Positions 1-6,377 of a DNA stretch of 10,216 nucleotides are shown here, piece after piece. Origin of the DNA: JAXFPC01 sp034180005. GTDB lineage: Bacteria; Bacillota; Negativicutes; Acidaminococcales; Acidaminococcaceae. The position numbers and the translations under genes are program-made. Every line of letters begins with the position of its first letter. The stretch's first letter is position 1. The stretch spans positions 1-10,216 of the forward strand of contig JAXFPC010000061.1 in assembly GCA_034180005.1 (NCBI GenBank), written 5' to 3'. The notes under the pieces are model-generated. The model did not search any database and had not been told where the DNA came from. It was given only the letters and a program-made list of their open reading frames with translations.

Positions 1-19
1 AGTCCGCCCCCCGCAACCA
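1..19 (+). tRNA. 3' end of a tRNA, possibly initiator tRNA-fMet (partial)
   Basis: The window opens inside a tRNA gene. Bases 1-3 fit the end of a T loop, 4-8 (CCGCC) the 3' side of the T stem, 9-15 (CCCCGCA) the 3' side of the acceptor stem, 16 the discriminator A and 17-19 an encoded CCA. An acceptor 3' strand CCCCGCA followed by ACCA is what bacterial initiator tRNAs usually carry, where it faces CGCGGGG with a 1-72 mismatch. The 5' half and anticodon lie outside the window, so the identity is an inference; any tRNA beginning TGCGGGG would also fit. Confidence 0.7.
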
Positions 20-23
20 AGAT

Positions 24-99
24 GCTGATGTAGCTCAGTCGGCAGAGCGTATCCTTGGTAAGGATAAGGTCACCAGTTCAATCCTGGTCATCAGCTCCA
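24..99 (+). tRNA. tRNA-Thr (anticodon GGT)
   Basis: This is a complete 76-base tRNA with encoded CCA (97-99). The acceptor stem GCTGATG (24-30) pairs with CATCAGC (89-95), and the discriminator is T96. The D arm has the usual TAGCTCAGTCGGCAGAGC form. The anticodon stem TATCC/GGATA encloses the loop TTGGTAA, giving anticodon GGT (threonine, ACC/ACU codons). The T arm ACCAG-TTCAATC-CTGGT is perfect. Only four bases separate it from the preceding tRNA end, so both are probably cut from one precursor. Confidence 0.97.
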
Positions 100-152
100 C
101 ATTATTTTGGCAATGGATACGCGGTAAAGGTTTAAGGCTCACAAGTTAATAA

Positions 153-229
153 GGCGGCGTAGCTCAGTTGGCTAGAGCATGCGGTTCATACCCGCAGTGT
201 CCGCGGTTCAAATCCGTGCGCCGCCACCA
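153..229 (+). tRNA. tRNA-Met (anticodon CAT, probably elongator)
   Basis: This is a complete 77-base tRNA with encoded CCA (227-229). The acceptor stem GGCGGCG (153-159) pairs with CGCCGCC (219-225), with discriminator A226. The anticodon stem TGCGG/CCGCA encloses TTCATAC, so the anticodon is CAT. The fully paired 1-72 position and the GGCGG start match elongator tRNA-Met rather than the initiator, which has a 1-72 mismatch. It also does not resemble the lysidine-modified tRNA-Ile(CAT), which usually starts GGACC or GGCCC. The T stem CGCGG/CCGTG contains one G-T wobble. It is 53 bases after tRNA-Thr and probably ends the cluster. Confidence 0.95.
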
Positions 230-273
230 ATTTTGTCGTGGCTTCTGCGGAGGTCTATTTTTTTGTCTTAAAA

Positions 274-313
274 CAGATGAATCCTTGCTCCAAGAGTCGC
301 AAGGATTCATCTG
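274..313. repeat. Perfect 15-bp inverted repeat, possible terminator or leader hairpin
   Basis: The arm CAGATGAATCCTTGC (274-288) is perfectly repeated in inverse orientation at 299-313, with a 10-base loop. It would form a very stable hairpin on either strand. On the minus strand it is followed directly by TTTT (273-270 read in reverse), so it could be a weak terminator for the minus-strand gene ending at 466. On the plus strand the hairpin is followed by CAAAAGG with no U run, so it is not a canonical terminator for the tRNA cluster. It ends 28 bases before the ribosome binding site of the micro-ORF at 353. Confidence 0.6.
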
Positions 314-352
314 CAAAAGGATATCTAATTTATTTGAGAAAGGAGTGATTGA

Positions 353-403
353 ATGGAGAATGTATTATCTTTATATGCAGAATGGTTCGCAAAGTATCTT
401 TAA
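353..403 (+). CDS. Putative 16-aa micro-ORF with a good ribosome binding site, or a nonsense-disrupted 41-codon gene
   Basis: AGGAGTG at 341-347 lies at normal distance before ATG 353. The frame encodes MENVLSLYAEWFAKYL and stops at TAA (401-403). Ignoring that stop, the frame runs another 24 sense codons to TGA at 476-478, giving a protein-like sequence containing two cysteines (...YDCANRNDCIFLP...). It may be a small-peptide gene, the start of a 41-codon gene broken by a nonsense codon, or chance. No homolog is recognised and no clear promoter lies directly upstream. The rest of the 230-465 interval shows nothing else I can support. Confidence 0.25.
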   Translation: MENVLSLYAEWFAKYL

Positions 404-465
404 TACGATTGCGCAAACCGAAATGACTGCATCTTTCTGCCTGTATTGGAGCATTTATATAGTTA

Positions 466-753
466 TTATTTGCTCTGACGTTTAAACTCTTTGTAATCCA
501 TGGTTCCGTCAGGAATCTCAATGAGCAGGCAGGTAATAACTGCATTGCTGCCGCCGACTCTGGCTGCAGTCTGCATATTTTTTACACTGGCGCCGTTTTT
601 CAGATAGTAGTTTACTTCAGATATTGCACCGTCGTTATCAGTGGAGAAAGCGTAGAATTTCTCGTAATGTCCCGGAGCGGCTGCAAGTACGCTTGTGGTG
701 CTTATCAAGTAAAGAATTGTAATCAAGAAAGCTTTTTTAAAATTGTTGAACAT
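466..753 (-). CDS. Small secreted protein of unknown function (95 aa)
   Basis: The 95-aa product has a clear Sec signal peptide: a basic start (MFNNFKK), a hydrophobic stretch at about residues 8-22 and an Ala-rich cleavage region (SVLAAAP, cut near residue 24-26). The mature part is about 70 residues with one cysteine and a basic C terminus. I do not recognise a domain. The start is well supported: on the minus strand AGGAGGT (767-761) lies seven bases before ATG 753. The gene is transcribed away from the pheST operon and has its own promoter. No strong terminator follows directly; the hairpin at 274-313 is the nearest candidate. Confidence 0.8.
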   Translation of the reverse strand: MFNNFKKAFLITILYLISTTSVLAAAPGHYEKFYAFSTDNDGAISEVNYYLKNGASVKNMQTAARVGGSNAVITCLLIEIPDGTMDYKEFKRQSK

Positions 754-781
754 GGTATAGACCTCCTGAAAAGTTTTTTAA

Positions 782-810
782 ATTCTAGCATAATTAAGTT
801 TGAAAGTAAA
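782..810 (-). promoter_or_regulatory. Sigma-A-type promoter of the small secreted protein gene
   Basis: Reading the minus strand, TTTACT (810-805) and TAGAAT (787-782) are separated by 17 bases. The -10 box is preceded by TGC, giving an extended -10 element. Transcription would start near 775, giving a short leader with the AGGAGGT site at 767-761. Confidence 0.6.
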
Positions 811-850
811 TTTATTAATTTTATATAAATTGTCAGGTTAGTTATCAGAA

Positions 851-874
851 GATGTCTTCGAAAGAGAAGACATC
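851..874. repeat. 9-bp inverted repeat between divergent promoters
   Basis: GATGTCTTC (851-859) and GAAGACATC (866-874) form a perfect inverted repeat around a six-base spacer. A third GAAGA occurs at 848-852, overlapping the left arm. It lies between the minus-strand promoter (782-810) and the pheST promoter (890-918), 15 bases upstream of the latter's -35 box. No U run follows on either strand, so an operator is more likely than a terminator, but no regulator can be named. Confidence 0.4.
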
Positions 875-889
875 AAAAATCTTTCCGAT

Positions 890-918
890 TTGCAAATGCT
901 GTAGGATAGTGATATAAT
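890..918 (+). promoter_or_regulatory. Sigma-A-type promoter of the pheST T-box transcript
   Basis: TTGCAA (890-895) and a perfect TATAAT (913-918) are separated by 17 bases. Transcription should start near 925, just before the first paired strand of T-box stem I (942). Confidence 0.85.
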
Positions 919-924
919 TGCACT

Positions 925-1182
925 TAAATTGAGAAAAATGTGCGCTTTGAACAAGCATAGTAGGCGGAGGAAGCAAAACCGTATACAGAGAGCAAGGGAT
1001 TGTAGCTGTGAACCTTGCCGGTTTTCCGAGCTGAAATTCACTTGGGAGTGCCTTGACTGAAGACTTTTAGTTGTGTAGGGAAAGCGTGAGCCGCGTTAAG
1101 GCGTAATGAAGTAAAAATTAGGGTGGTACCGCGACTATGTCGCCCCTGTAATTATTTGTAATTACAGGGGCGTTTTATTTTT
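925..1182 (+). promoter_or_regulatory. T-box leader sensing tRNA-Phe (UUC specifier), with terminator/antiterminator
   Basis: This leader senses uncharged tRNA-Phe and controls read-through into pheST. The signature AGGGTGGTACCGCG is at 1120-1133; its UGGU bulge (1124-1127) can pair with the ACCA end of tRNA-Phe. Stem I is visible as nested pairings: 942-946 with 1047-1051, 952-955 with 1041-1044, 975-981 with 1019-1025 and 992-997 with 1013-1018. It also holds the AGTA and AGAGAG motifs. The specifier position on the 3' side reads TTC (1037-1039) followed by A, the phenylalanine codon. The intrinsic terminator is at 1141-1182. The exact 5' boundary is inferred from the promoter. Confidence 0.95.
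1141..1182 (+). terminator. Regulated intrinsic terminator of the pheST T-box
   Basis: A perfect 13-bp stem (CGCCCCTGTAATT at 1141-1153 with its complement at 1160-1172) has a six-base loop and is followed by TTTTATTTTT (1173-1182). The pheS ribosome binding site starts one base later, so termination occurs just before the coding region. The antiterminator competes for the 5' arm. Confidence 0.93.
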
Positions 1183-1194
1183 AGGAGGATGGCG

Positions 1195-2223
1195 ATGAAA
1201 GAAAAATTATTGGCTCTAAAGGAACAGGCTGAGAAAGAACTGTCCGAAATAAGCACTCTGGAGAATCTGAAGGAGCTGCGAGTAAAATACTTGGGTAAAA
1301 AAGGACCTATGACGGAGATTCTGCGCGGTATGGGCAAGCTGGCGCCGGAAGAGCGCCCTCAAATCGGAGCAGTAGTTAACGAAATAAAAAGCTTTTTGGA
1401 AGAGAAAATCGGAGCAGCGGCTTCTGCGTTGGCGCAGCAAGAGTTGGCGTCTAAATTGGAAAATGAACAAGTCGATATCACTCTTCCCGGACGCGTGCGT
1501 GAAACTGGGCATTTGCATCCCGTTACTTTGACGCTGCGGGAGATAAAGAAGATTTTTATGCGCATGGGTTTTGACGTTGTCGACGGACCGGAGATAGAAG
1601 ATGTTTACCATAATTTTACTGCGTTGAATCTTCCGCCGGATCATCCGGCACTTGATATGCAGGATTCTTTTTACATAACGGAAAATTATCTTTTGCGTAC
1701 GCAAACATCGGGAGTGCAGGCGCGTACTTTGGAGAAGATGCCGCCCAATACTCCCATAAGGATGATTTGCCCGGGAGCCGTTTACCGCTGCGATTACGAT
1801 GCTACGCACAGTCCCATGTTTCATCAGGTGGAAGGACTGGTTGTCGATAAAAATATCAGTTTGGCTGATTTGAAAGGAACGCTGGAACTTTTTTGCCGAC
1901 AGATGTTCGGCGAAGAAGTGAGCGTCCGTCTGCGTCCGTCTTATTTTCCTTTCACGGAACCTTCGGTGGAAGTAGATGTTTCCTGTCCGATCTGTCATGG
2001 GAAAAAAGGCTGTCATGTATGCAAAGACTCCGGTTGGTTGGAAATTTTGGGAGCCGGTGTTGTACATCCGAATGTTTTGCGCATGAGCGGCTACGATCCG
2101 GAGCAGATGACCGGTTATGCTTTCGGTTTGGGTGTGGAGCGCATAGCCATGCTTAAATACGGCATTGATGACCTGCGTTTATTTTTTGAGAACGATCAGC
2201 GTTTTCTTACGCAGTTTAAATAA
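1195..2223 (+). CDS. pheS: Phenylalanine--tRNA ligase alpha subunit
   Basis: PheS is the catalytic alpha subunit of the cytoplasmic (alpha-beta)2 phenylalanyl-tRNA synthetase, which charges tRNA-Phe with ATP. The 342-aa length is normal for the family. Residues 1 to about 85 form the N-terminal coiled coil and the rest is the class II core, with DHPA (149-152), the MFHQVEG segment (208-214), FPFTEPS (251-257), the GAGVVHPNVL segment and the motif 3 sequence GLGVERIAML. Four cysteines (264, 267, 273, 276) make a CxxC...CxxC insert of the kind seen in Firmicutes PheS. Two in-frame ATGs exist (1189 and 1195). AGGAGG at 1183-1188 touches the first but is six bases from the second, so 1195 is chosen. 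It is controlled by the T-box and followed by pheT after 20 bases. Confidence 0.97.
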   Translation: MKEKLLALKEQAEKELSEISTLENLKELRVKYLGKKGPMTEILRGMGKLAPEERPQIGAVVNEIKSFLEEKIGAAASALAQQELASKLENEQVDITLPGRVRETGHLHPVTLTLREIKKIFMRMGFDVVDGPEIEDVYHNFTALNLPPDHPALDMQDSFYITENYLLRTQTSGVQARTLEKMPPNTPIRMICPGAVYRCDYDATHSPMFHQVEGLVVDKNISLADLKGTLELFCRQMFGEEVSVRLRPSYFPFTEPSVEVDVSCPICHGKKGCHVCKDSGWLEILGAGVVHPNVLRMSGYDPEQMTGYAFGLGVERIAMLKYGIDDLRLFFENDQRFLTQFK

Positions 2224-2243
2224 GGAAGTGGAGGAAGATACTG

Positions 2244-4673
2244 ATGTTAGCTTCTTTGGAATGGCTTAAAGATTATGTGGATATAAACATAAGCGTAGAG
2301 GAACTTTGTGATAAGGTGACTCGCGCCGGCCTCGAGGTGGACAGTGTAATAAGACTTGGCGAAGGTCTCAGCGGCGTACTTGCCGGACGCGTAATGGAAA
2401 TTAACCGTCATCCGGACTCGGATCATTTGTGGGTATGTCAGATGGATTACGGTCAGGGAATCGTGCAGATTTTGACAGGCGCACAAAATGTGCATCAAAA
2501 TGATATTGTTCCGGTTTGCGTTGTAGGAAGCACTTTGCCAAACGGTATGAAACTGCAGAAAGCTAAGATGCGCGGACTTGATTCCTTCGGAATGTTGGCT
2601 TCCGCTGAGGAACTCGGCATAGACGCCAAATTGCTCCTGCCTGAGCAGCGTGAAGGAATTTTTATTCTGCCTGCCGATACTCCTGTGGGTGCCGATGTAA
2701 AACAAATCCTCGGTTTGGACGATATTGTCATTGATATAGATTTAACTTCCAATCGTGCAGATTGTTTCAGTATTTTGGGATTGGCGCGAGAGATTGCCGC
2801 CATCACGGGCGCAGAGCTTAAAATGCCTGCGCTTAATGTTGCCGAAGCATCTGCAGTAAAAATTGAAGATATTATCAAAATCAAAGTTGAAGAACCAGAG
2901 CTTTGCAGCAGATTTTCCGTCAGAGGGCTTAAGGATATAAAGATAGCTCCTTCTCCAGAATGGATGCAGAAGCGTCTGCGCGCCTGTGGAGTACGTCCCA
3001 TCAGCAATGTGGTGGACGTAACCAATTATGTGATGTTGGAATTGGGACAACCTATGCACGCTTATGATGCGGCTAAACTTGCCGGCAACACCCTCGTAGT
3101 GCGACGTGCTGCGGAGGGCGAAATACTGACAACTCTGGATGGGAAGGAAAGAATTTTGCAGCCTTCCATGATCACCATAGCCGATGCGGACGGCGCTGTA
3201 GGTCTTGGCGGCGTTATGGGCGGTTTGGCGACCGAGGTTACGGATTCAACCGACACAGTAATTTTGGAGGCGGCTTCTTTTAACGGTCCCAGCATACGCC
3301 GTACTTCGAGAGCTTTGGGCTTGCGTAGCGAAGCTTCCGGAAGATTTGAGCGCGGAGTCGATACGCTACTTATTCCGAATGCACTTGACAGAGCTGCTCA
3401 TTTACTTGAAGGGATGGGAGCTTGTTCAACATACGCAGGTATTTTTGAAGATTATCCTGCAAGAGCGGCAAAAAAAGTTATTCAGACAGATGTGCAGAAA
3501 ATCTGTCGTCGCATAGGCTGCACCATTTCCGAGGAGGAGATAGTGGAGATTTTGACAGGTTTGGGTTTTGTAGTTGAAGCGACTTCCGGAAAGCTGCGCG
3601 TAGAAGCTCCATCCTGGCGCAGGGATATTGAATGTGATGCCGACATAAGTGAAGAAATTGCCAGGATGCACGGCTATGACAAAATTGAGAGTCACAGTCC
3701 CGTTTTGGGTATGACCAGGGGAAAACAGTCTCCTTTGGACGATGTAAAAGATATGATTCAGGACCATCTGTCAGCGTTGGGACTTAATGAGATGATGAGC
3801 TACAGTTTTATCAAGTCGGATGCTTTTGATAAGCTGTTGTTGCCGGCTGATGATTTGCGTCGCAGAGCAATCGAACTGTTGAACCCGATAACCGATGCTT
3901 TTTCCGTGATGCGGACGACGATGTTACCAAGCGCTTTGCAAACCGCTTCTTTCAATTTGCGCAACCATAACGACAGAGTGGCTTTGTTTGAAATCGGCAG
4001 AGTTTTTGTCGCCGACAAGCTTCCTTTAGAGCAGGATGTAACGGAGAAAAGCGTTTTGACGGCTGTTGTGTGCGGACGCGCAGAAAAGCTGAATTGGTCA
4101 GCACGCAATACAGCGTATGATTTTTTTGATTTGAAAGGCATAGCGGAAAGTCTGCTTAACGAGTTGCAAGTATATGACTATGAGTTTGTTCGTTCCGGCA
4201 GCGGCTATTATCATCCGGGAAAAAGTTGTGATATTTTGTTGGGTGGCAAATTAATCGGCAGCTTTGGCGAGATACATCCCACAGTGCAGGAGAATTTCGA
4301 ACTCAGCCAACCTGTTTTCGTTCTGGAACTGGAAGTAGAACCGCTTGTTTCATACGCGCAGCATGTGCCTCAGTACAAATCTTTGCCTAAATATCCTGCA
4401 ATGAACAGAGACATTGCAGTAGTTGTACCTGAGAATGTCCGCAACGAAGATATCGTAAAAGTTATCAAATCCAGCGGCAGCGAATTGCTTACGGACGTAA
4501 AAGTGTTTGACGTTTATACCGGCAAACAGGTGCCGAAAGGCTGCAAGTCAATGGCCTTTAATTTGGTGTATCAGTCAGATGATCGAACTTTGACTGATGC
4601 GGAAGTGGACGCTTCCATGAAGGATGTTTTGCATAAAGTCAGTGAAACTTATCAGGCAAGTTTGCGTTCATGA
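2244..4673 (+). CDS. pheT: Phenylalanine--tRNA ligase beta subunit
   Basis: PheT is the beta subunit of the same heterotetramer; it binds tRNA-Phe and carries the editing site for Tyr-tRNA-Phe. The 809-aa length is typical. Domains in order: N-terminal region, EMAP/OB-type tRNA-binding domain at about 40-150 (VLAGRVMEINRHPDSDHLWV...), B3/B4 editing domain at about 210-385 (NYVMLELGQPMHAYD at 261-275, then the SEASGRFERGVD segment), B5 domain at about 400-475, the inactive class II-like core, and the C-terminal FDX-ACB anticodon-binding domain at about 712-809 (KYPAMNRDIAVVV). GGAGG at 2230-2234 lies nine bases before ATG 2244. It shares the T-box transcript with pheS, and a strong terminator follows at once. 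Confidence 0.97.
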   Translation: MLASLEWLKDYVDINISVEELCDKVTRAGLEVDSVIRLGEGLSGVLAGRVMEINRHPDSDHLWVCQMDYGQGIVQILTGAQNVHQNDIVPVCVVGSTLPNGMKLQKAKMRGLDSFGMLASAEELGIDAKLLLPEQREGIFILPADTPVGADVKQILGLDDIVIDIDLTSNRADCFSILGLAREIAAITGAELKMPALNVAEASAVKIEDIIKIKVEEPELCSRFSVRGLKDIKIAPSPEWMQKRLRACGVRPISNVVDVTNYVMLELGQPMHAYDAAKLAGNTLVVRRAAEGEILTTLDGKERILQPSMITIADADGAVGLGGVMGGLATEVTDSTDTVILEAASFNGPSIRRTSRALGLRSEASGRFERGVDTLLIPNALDRAAHLLEGMGACSTYAGIFEDYPARAAKKVIQTDVQKICRRIGCTISEEEIVEILTGLGFVVEATSGKLRVEAPSWRRDIECDADISEEIARMHGYDKIESHSPVLGMTRGKQSPLDDVKDMIQDHLSALGLNEMMSYSFIKSDAFDKLLLPADDLRRRAIELLNPITDAFSVMRTTMLPSALQTASFNLRNHNDRVALFEIGRVFVADKLPLEQDVTEKSVLTAVVCGRAEKLNWSARNTAYDFFDLKGIAESLLNELQVYDYEFVRSGSGYYHPGKSCDILLGGKLIGSFGEIHPTVQENFELSQPVFVLELEVEPLVSYAQHVPQYKSLPKYPAMNRDIAVVVPENVRNEDIVKVIKSSGSELLTDVKVFDVYTGKQVPKGCKSMAFNLVYQSDDRTLTDAEVDASMKDVLHKVSETYQASLRS

Positions 4674-4675
4674 GC

Positions 4676-4717
4676 AAAAAAACAGACCCGACGTTTCGCA
4701 GCGGAGGGTCTGTTTTT
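4676..4717 (+). terminator. Intrinsic terminator of pheST
   Basis: ACAGACCC (4682-4689) pairs with GGGTCTGT (4706-4713), extendable through flanking A-T pairs, and is followed by a run of T to 4717. It starts within ten bases of the pheT stop codon. The A run before the stem could give weak function on the other strand too. Confidence 0.9.
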
Positions 4718-4870
4718 ATTGAACAAACTTTAATGAAGATGCGGAATAAGTGAATTATGAGCGATCGGCTCGAAGGATTTTGAAGCGAAATAAATTTTCC
4801 GTGAAAAACCGGAAGCAGCAACCGGCGAGTAAATCAAAATATGCTACTTGCACTATACGAGAAAGTGATA

Positions 4871-5569
4871 ATGATGACGGCTGAAAAATTTTTCGGTAAT
4901 TCTTTCGATGAAGGATTGCTTGATGAAAACAAAATATTTTTACTTGCGCTGACGGAACAATATGCCCCGCTTATGCCAAAGTTTGATGAAATAAATCGCG
5001 CTGCCTTTATCTTTGCCGATCACGAAGCTGCGCCACCTGTGGCAAGTCATTTTCTTGCAGCGAATGCGGGAACATTATTTGGTGCTTGTCTTAGGGAAAA
5101 AGAGTTTTCAGGTATAGTTTTTTGTACGAAGCATCGTCGGGCTGTGATTACGAAGGCGGAGATACTGAGATTAATGCTACTTCAAGAGATTATGGAGTAT
5201 AAGGGGCAGGTATGGTGGCAGCAGGATCAGCAGGCCGAGGATTATGCAGAGCTGATGTGTTTGGATTGGGAAGTGGATGAAGATGGTTTTATCGAAAAAA
5301 ATCAGCAGCTCGCAACAGAGAGAAAATATGCCTGGTGGGTACAAAAACAACCTTCGCCGTATCCGGCATTACCTACTTGGGTACGTATATTATTAACTGT
5401 GTACGGAATGTTTTGGTTGCAAATGCTTTTCTCCGCCGGTCTTTCCAGTTTGTATCGAAAGAATTTAGATTACGACAGTCTTAATATTCTTGTTTGGCTC
5501 ACTTTAGGATTGTACTTCCTGCTGAGATTTGTACCGAAATATTATTCTTCCGAACGCTGCGAAAATTAA
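4871..5569 (+). CDS. Unrecognised protein with two C-terminal membrane segments
   Basis: I do not recognise this family. From ATG 4871 the product is 232 aa: a soluble N-terminal part of about 165 residues, rich in acidic and aromatic residues (Trp pairs near 115 and 155), then a Pro-rich linker (PSPYPALP), a hydrophobic segment at about 171-193, a short polar loop (YRKNLDYD) and a second hydrophobic segment at about 204-221, ending in a short charged tail. This predicts a C-terminal helical hairpin with both ends on the same, probably cytoplasmic, side. The start is uncertain: ATG 4841 adds ten residues but has no ribosome binding site, whereas GAGAAAGTG (4859-4867) weakly supports 4871 or 4874. 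No convincing promoter is seen in the 150 bases after the pheT terminator. Confidence 0.75.
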   Translation: MMTAEKFFGNSFDEGLLDENKIFLLALTEQYAPLMPKFDEINRAAFIFADHEAAPPVASHFLAANAGTLFGACLREKEFSGIVFCTKHRRAVITKAEILRLMLLQEIMEYKGQVWWQQDQQAEDYAELMCLDWEVDEDGFIEKNQQLATERKYAWWVQKQPSPYPALPTWVRILLTVYGMFWLQMLFSAGLSSLYRKNLDYDSLNILVWLTLGLYFLLRFVPKYYSSERCEN

Positions 5570-5577
5570 GCGTTTTT
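5553..5577 (+). terminator. Possible weak terminator overlapping the stop codon
   Basis: AACGCT (5553-5558) pairs with AGCGTT (5569-5574) around a ten-base loop, and the T run continues to 5577. The stem has only six base pairs and the T run is short. It overlaps the last codons of the membrane protein gene and would separate it from the next promoter. Confidence 0.35.
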
Positions 5578-5607
5578 GTGGAACTAATGTAATATTTTTG
5601 TGTCTAT

Positions 5608-5637
5608 AAGAATATTCTTTTTACAGTATGATATAAT
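5608..5637 (+). promoter_or_regulatory. Extended -10 promoter of the SIMPL gene with a 12-bp palindrome at its -35 region
   Basis: A perfect TATAAT (5632-5637) is preceded by TGA, giving an extended -10 element, but no good -35 hexamer is found 16-18 bases upstream. That position is instead covered by the perfect palindrome AAGAATATTCTT (5608-5619). Transcription should start near 5644, leaving a very short leader with AGGAGGT at 5651-5657. The palindrome may be an operator; no regulator can be named. Confidence 0.6.
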
Positions 5638-5662
5638 CTAAAAAAATATCAGGAGGTTAGAA

Positions 5663-6376
5663 ATGATAAGCAGATTGAGAAATATCTTTTTTGCGGTGGC
5701 AGCAGGGACTTTATTGTTGGGGTCTTTTCACACTGCTCAAGCTTATGACGGCAAAGCTGATGACATCAGGGTATCCGGACGTGTGGAGCGGGAATATGTT
5801 CCCGATATTGGCTACGTTCATTTTACTGTTTTAGGCAGGGGCAAAACATCGGGAGAAGCCGCCGAAGATGTAGCCAATAATGTCGCTGCGGCAAAGAGAA
5901 GTCTTTTGGGCATCAACATTATTTCAGACGCTTTTACTACGGAAAGTTATTCCCTTTGGCCGGTGTATAATGATAAAAATAAGGTTGTAGGCTATGAAGC
6001 GCAAAATATGTATAAAGTTAAAGTTGACGAATTGAATAAGTTGGGACAGGTAATTGACAAGCTTTCCGAAAGCGGCGTGGGTAATATAAATTATCTTTCT
6101 TACGATTTGCGCAACAGAAAGCTGTATTTGCAGCAGCTTTTAGGCGAAGCGCTTCAGGATGCGAGGAGCAGAGCTTCGGTTATTGCTAACGCGTCGGGAA
6201 GAAGCTTGGGAAGATTGCTTCACGCAGATACGGACGGTCATGCGCCGAGGAATATTACTCAGTATGATATGCTGGGTGTTCGTAGCAGCAAAATGAATGA
6301 TTCCGCTCCTACGGTAATAGATGCTAAAAATATAATGTTAACGGCAGAAATTGAAGCAATATTTGCTCTGGAATAG
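5663..6376 (+). CDS. Secreted SIMPL-domain (DUF541) protein
   Basis: The 237-aa product has a Sec signal peptide (hydrophobic residues about 8-22, cleavage after AQA at residue 27) and then one SIMPL/DUF541 domain over most of the rest. Family features visible are the opening VSGRVEREYVPDIGYVHFTV, the helical GEAAEDVANNVAAAKRSL, the YEAQNMYKVKVDELNKLGQVIDKL segment and the LLGEALQDARSRASVIANASG helix that usually closes the domain. SIMPL proteins are periplasmic or cell-surface proteins of poorly defined role; some have been linked to oxidative stress protection. The length is normal. AGGAGGT at 5651-5657 is well placed for ATG 5663. The gene has its own promoter and terminator, so it is probably monocistronic. 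Confidence 0.88.
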   Translation: MISRLRNIFFAVAAGTLLLGSFHTAQAYDGKADDIRVSGRVEREYVPDIGYVHFTVLGRGKTSGEAAEDVANNVAAAKRSLLGINIISDAFTTESYSLWPVYNDKNKVVGYEAQNMYKVKVDELNKLGQVIDKLSESGVGNINYLSYDLRNRKLYLQQLLGEALQDARSRASVIANASGRSLGRLLHADTDGHAPRNITQYDMLGVRSSKMNDSAPTVIDAKNIMLTAEIEAIFALE

Positions 6377-6377
6377 C

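Noticed and set aside
107..136. TTGGCA followed by an AT-rich stretch as a promoter between tRNA-Thr and tRNA-Met
   Set aside because: At 17-base spacing the -10 position (about 130-136) reads GTTTAAG, a poor match; co-transcription of the tRNAs is simpler.
168..485. A 105-codon plus-strand frame running through tRNA-Met and the following intergenic region
   Set aside because: It begins inside the tRNA-Met gene, has no ribosome binding site, and its composition is not protein-like; the tRNA and the micro-ORF in another frame explain the sequence better.
838..1041. Minus-strand frame across the pheST promoter and T-box stem I
   Set aside because: It lies antisense to a highly structured, well-recognised leader and has no supported start.
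1216..2067. Long minus-strand open frame (283 codons) antisense to pheS
   Set aside because: The plus strand clearly encodes PheS; the antisense frame has low-complexity, Arg/Phe/Ser-rich composition typical of a shadow frame.
4680..4714. Possible minus-strand terminator function of the pheST terminator
   Set aside because: An A run precedes the hairpin, but there is no convergent minus-strand gene ending here, so bidirectional use has no support.
4639..4821. Minus-strand 60-codon frame covering the end of pheT and its terminator
   Set aside because: It reads through the pheST terminator hairpin and has no ribosome binding site or recognisable product.
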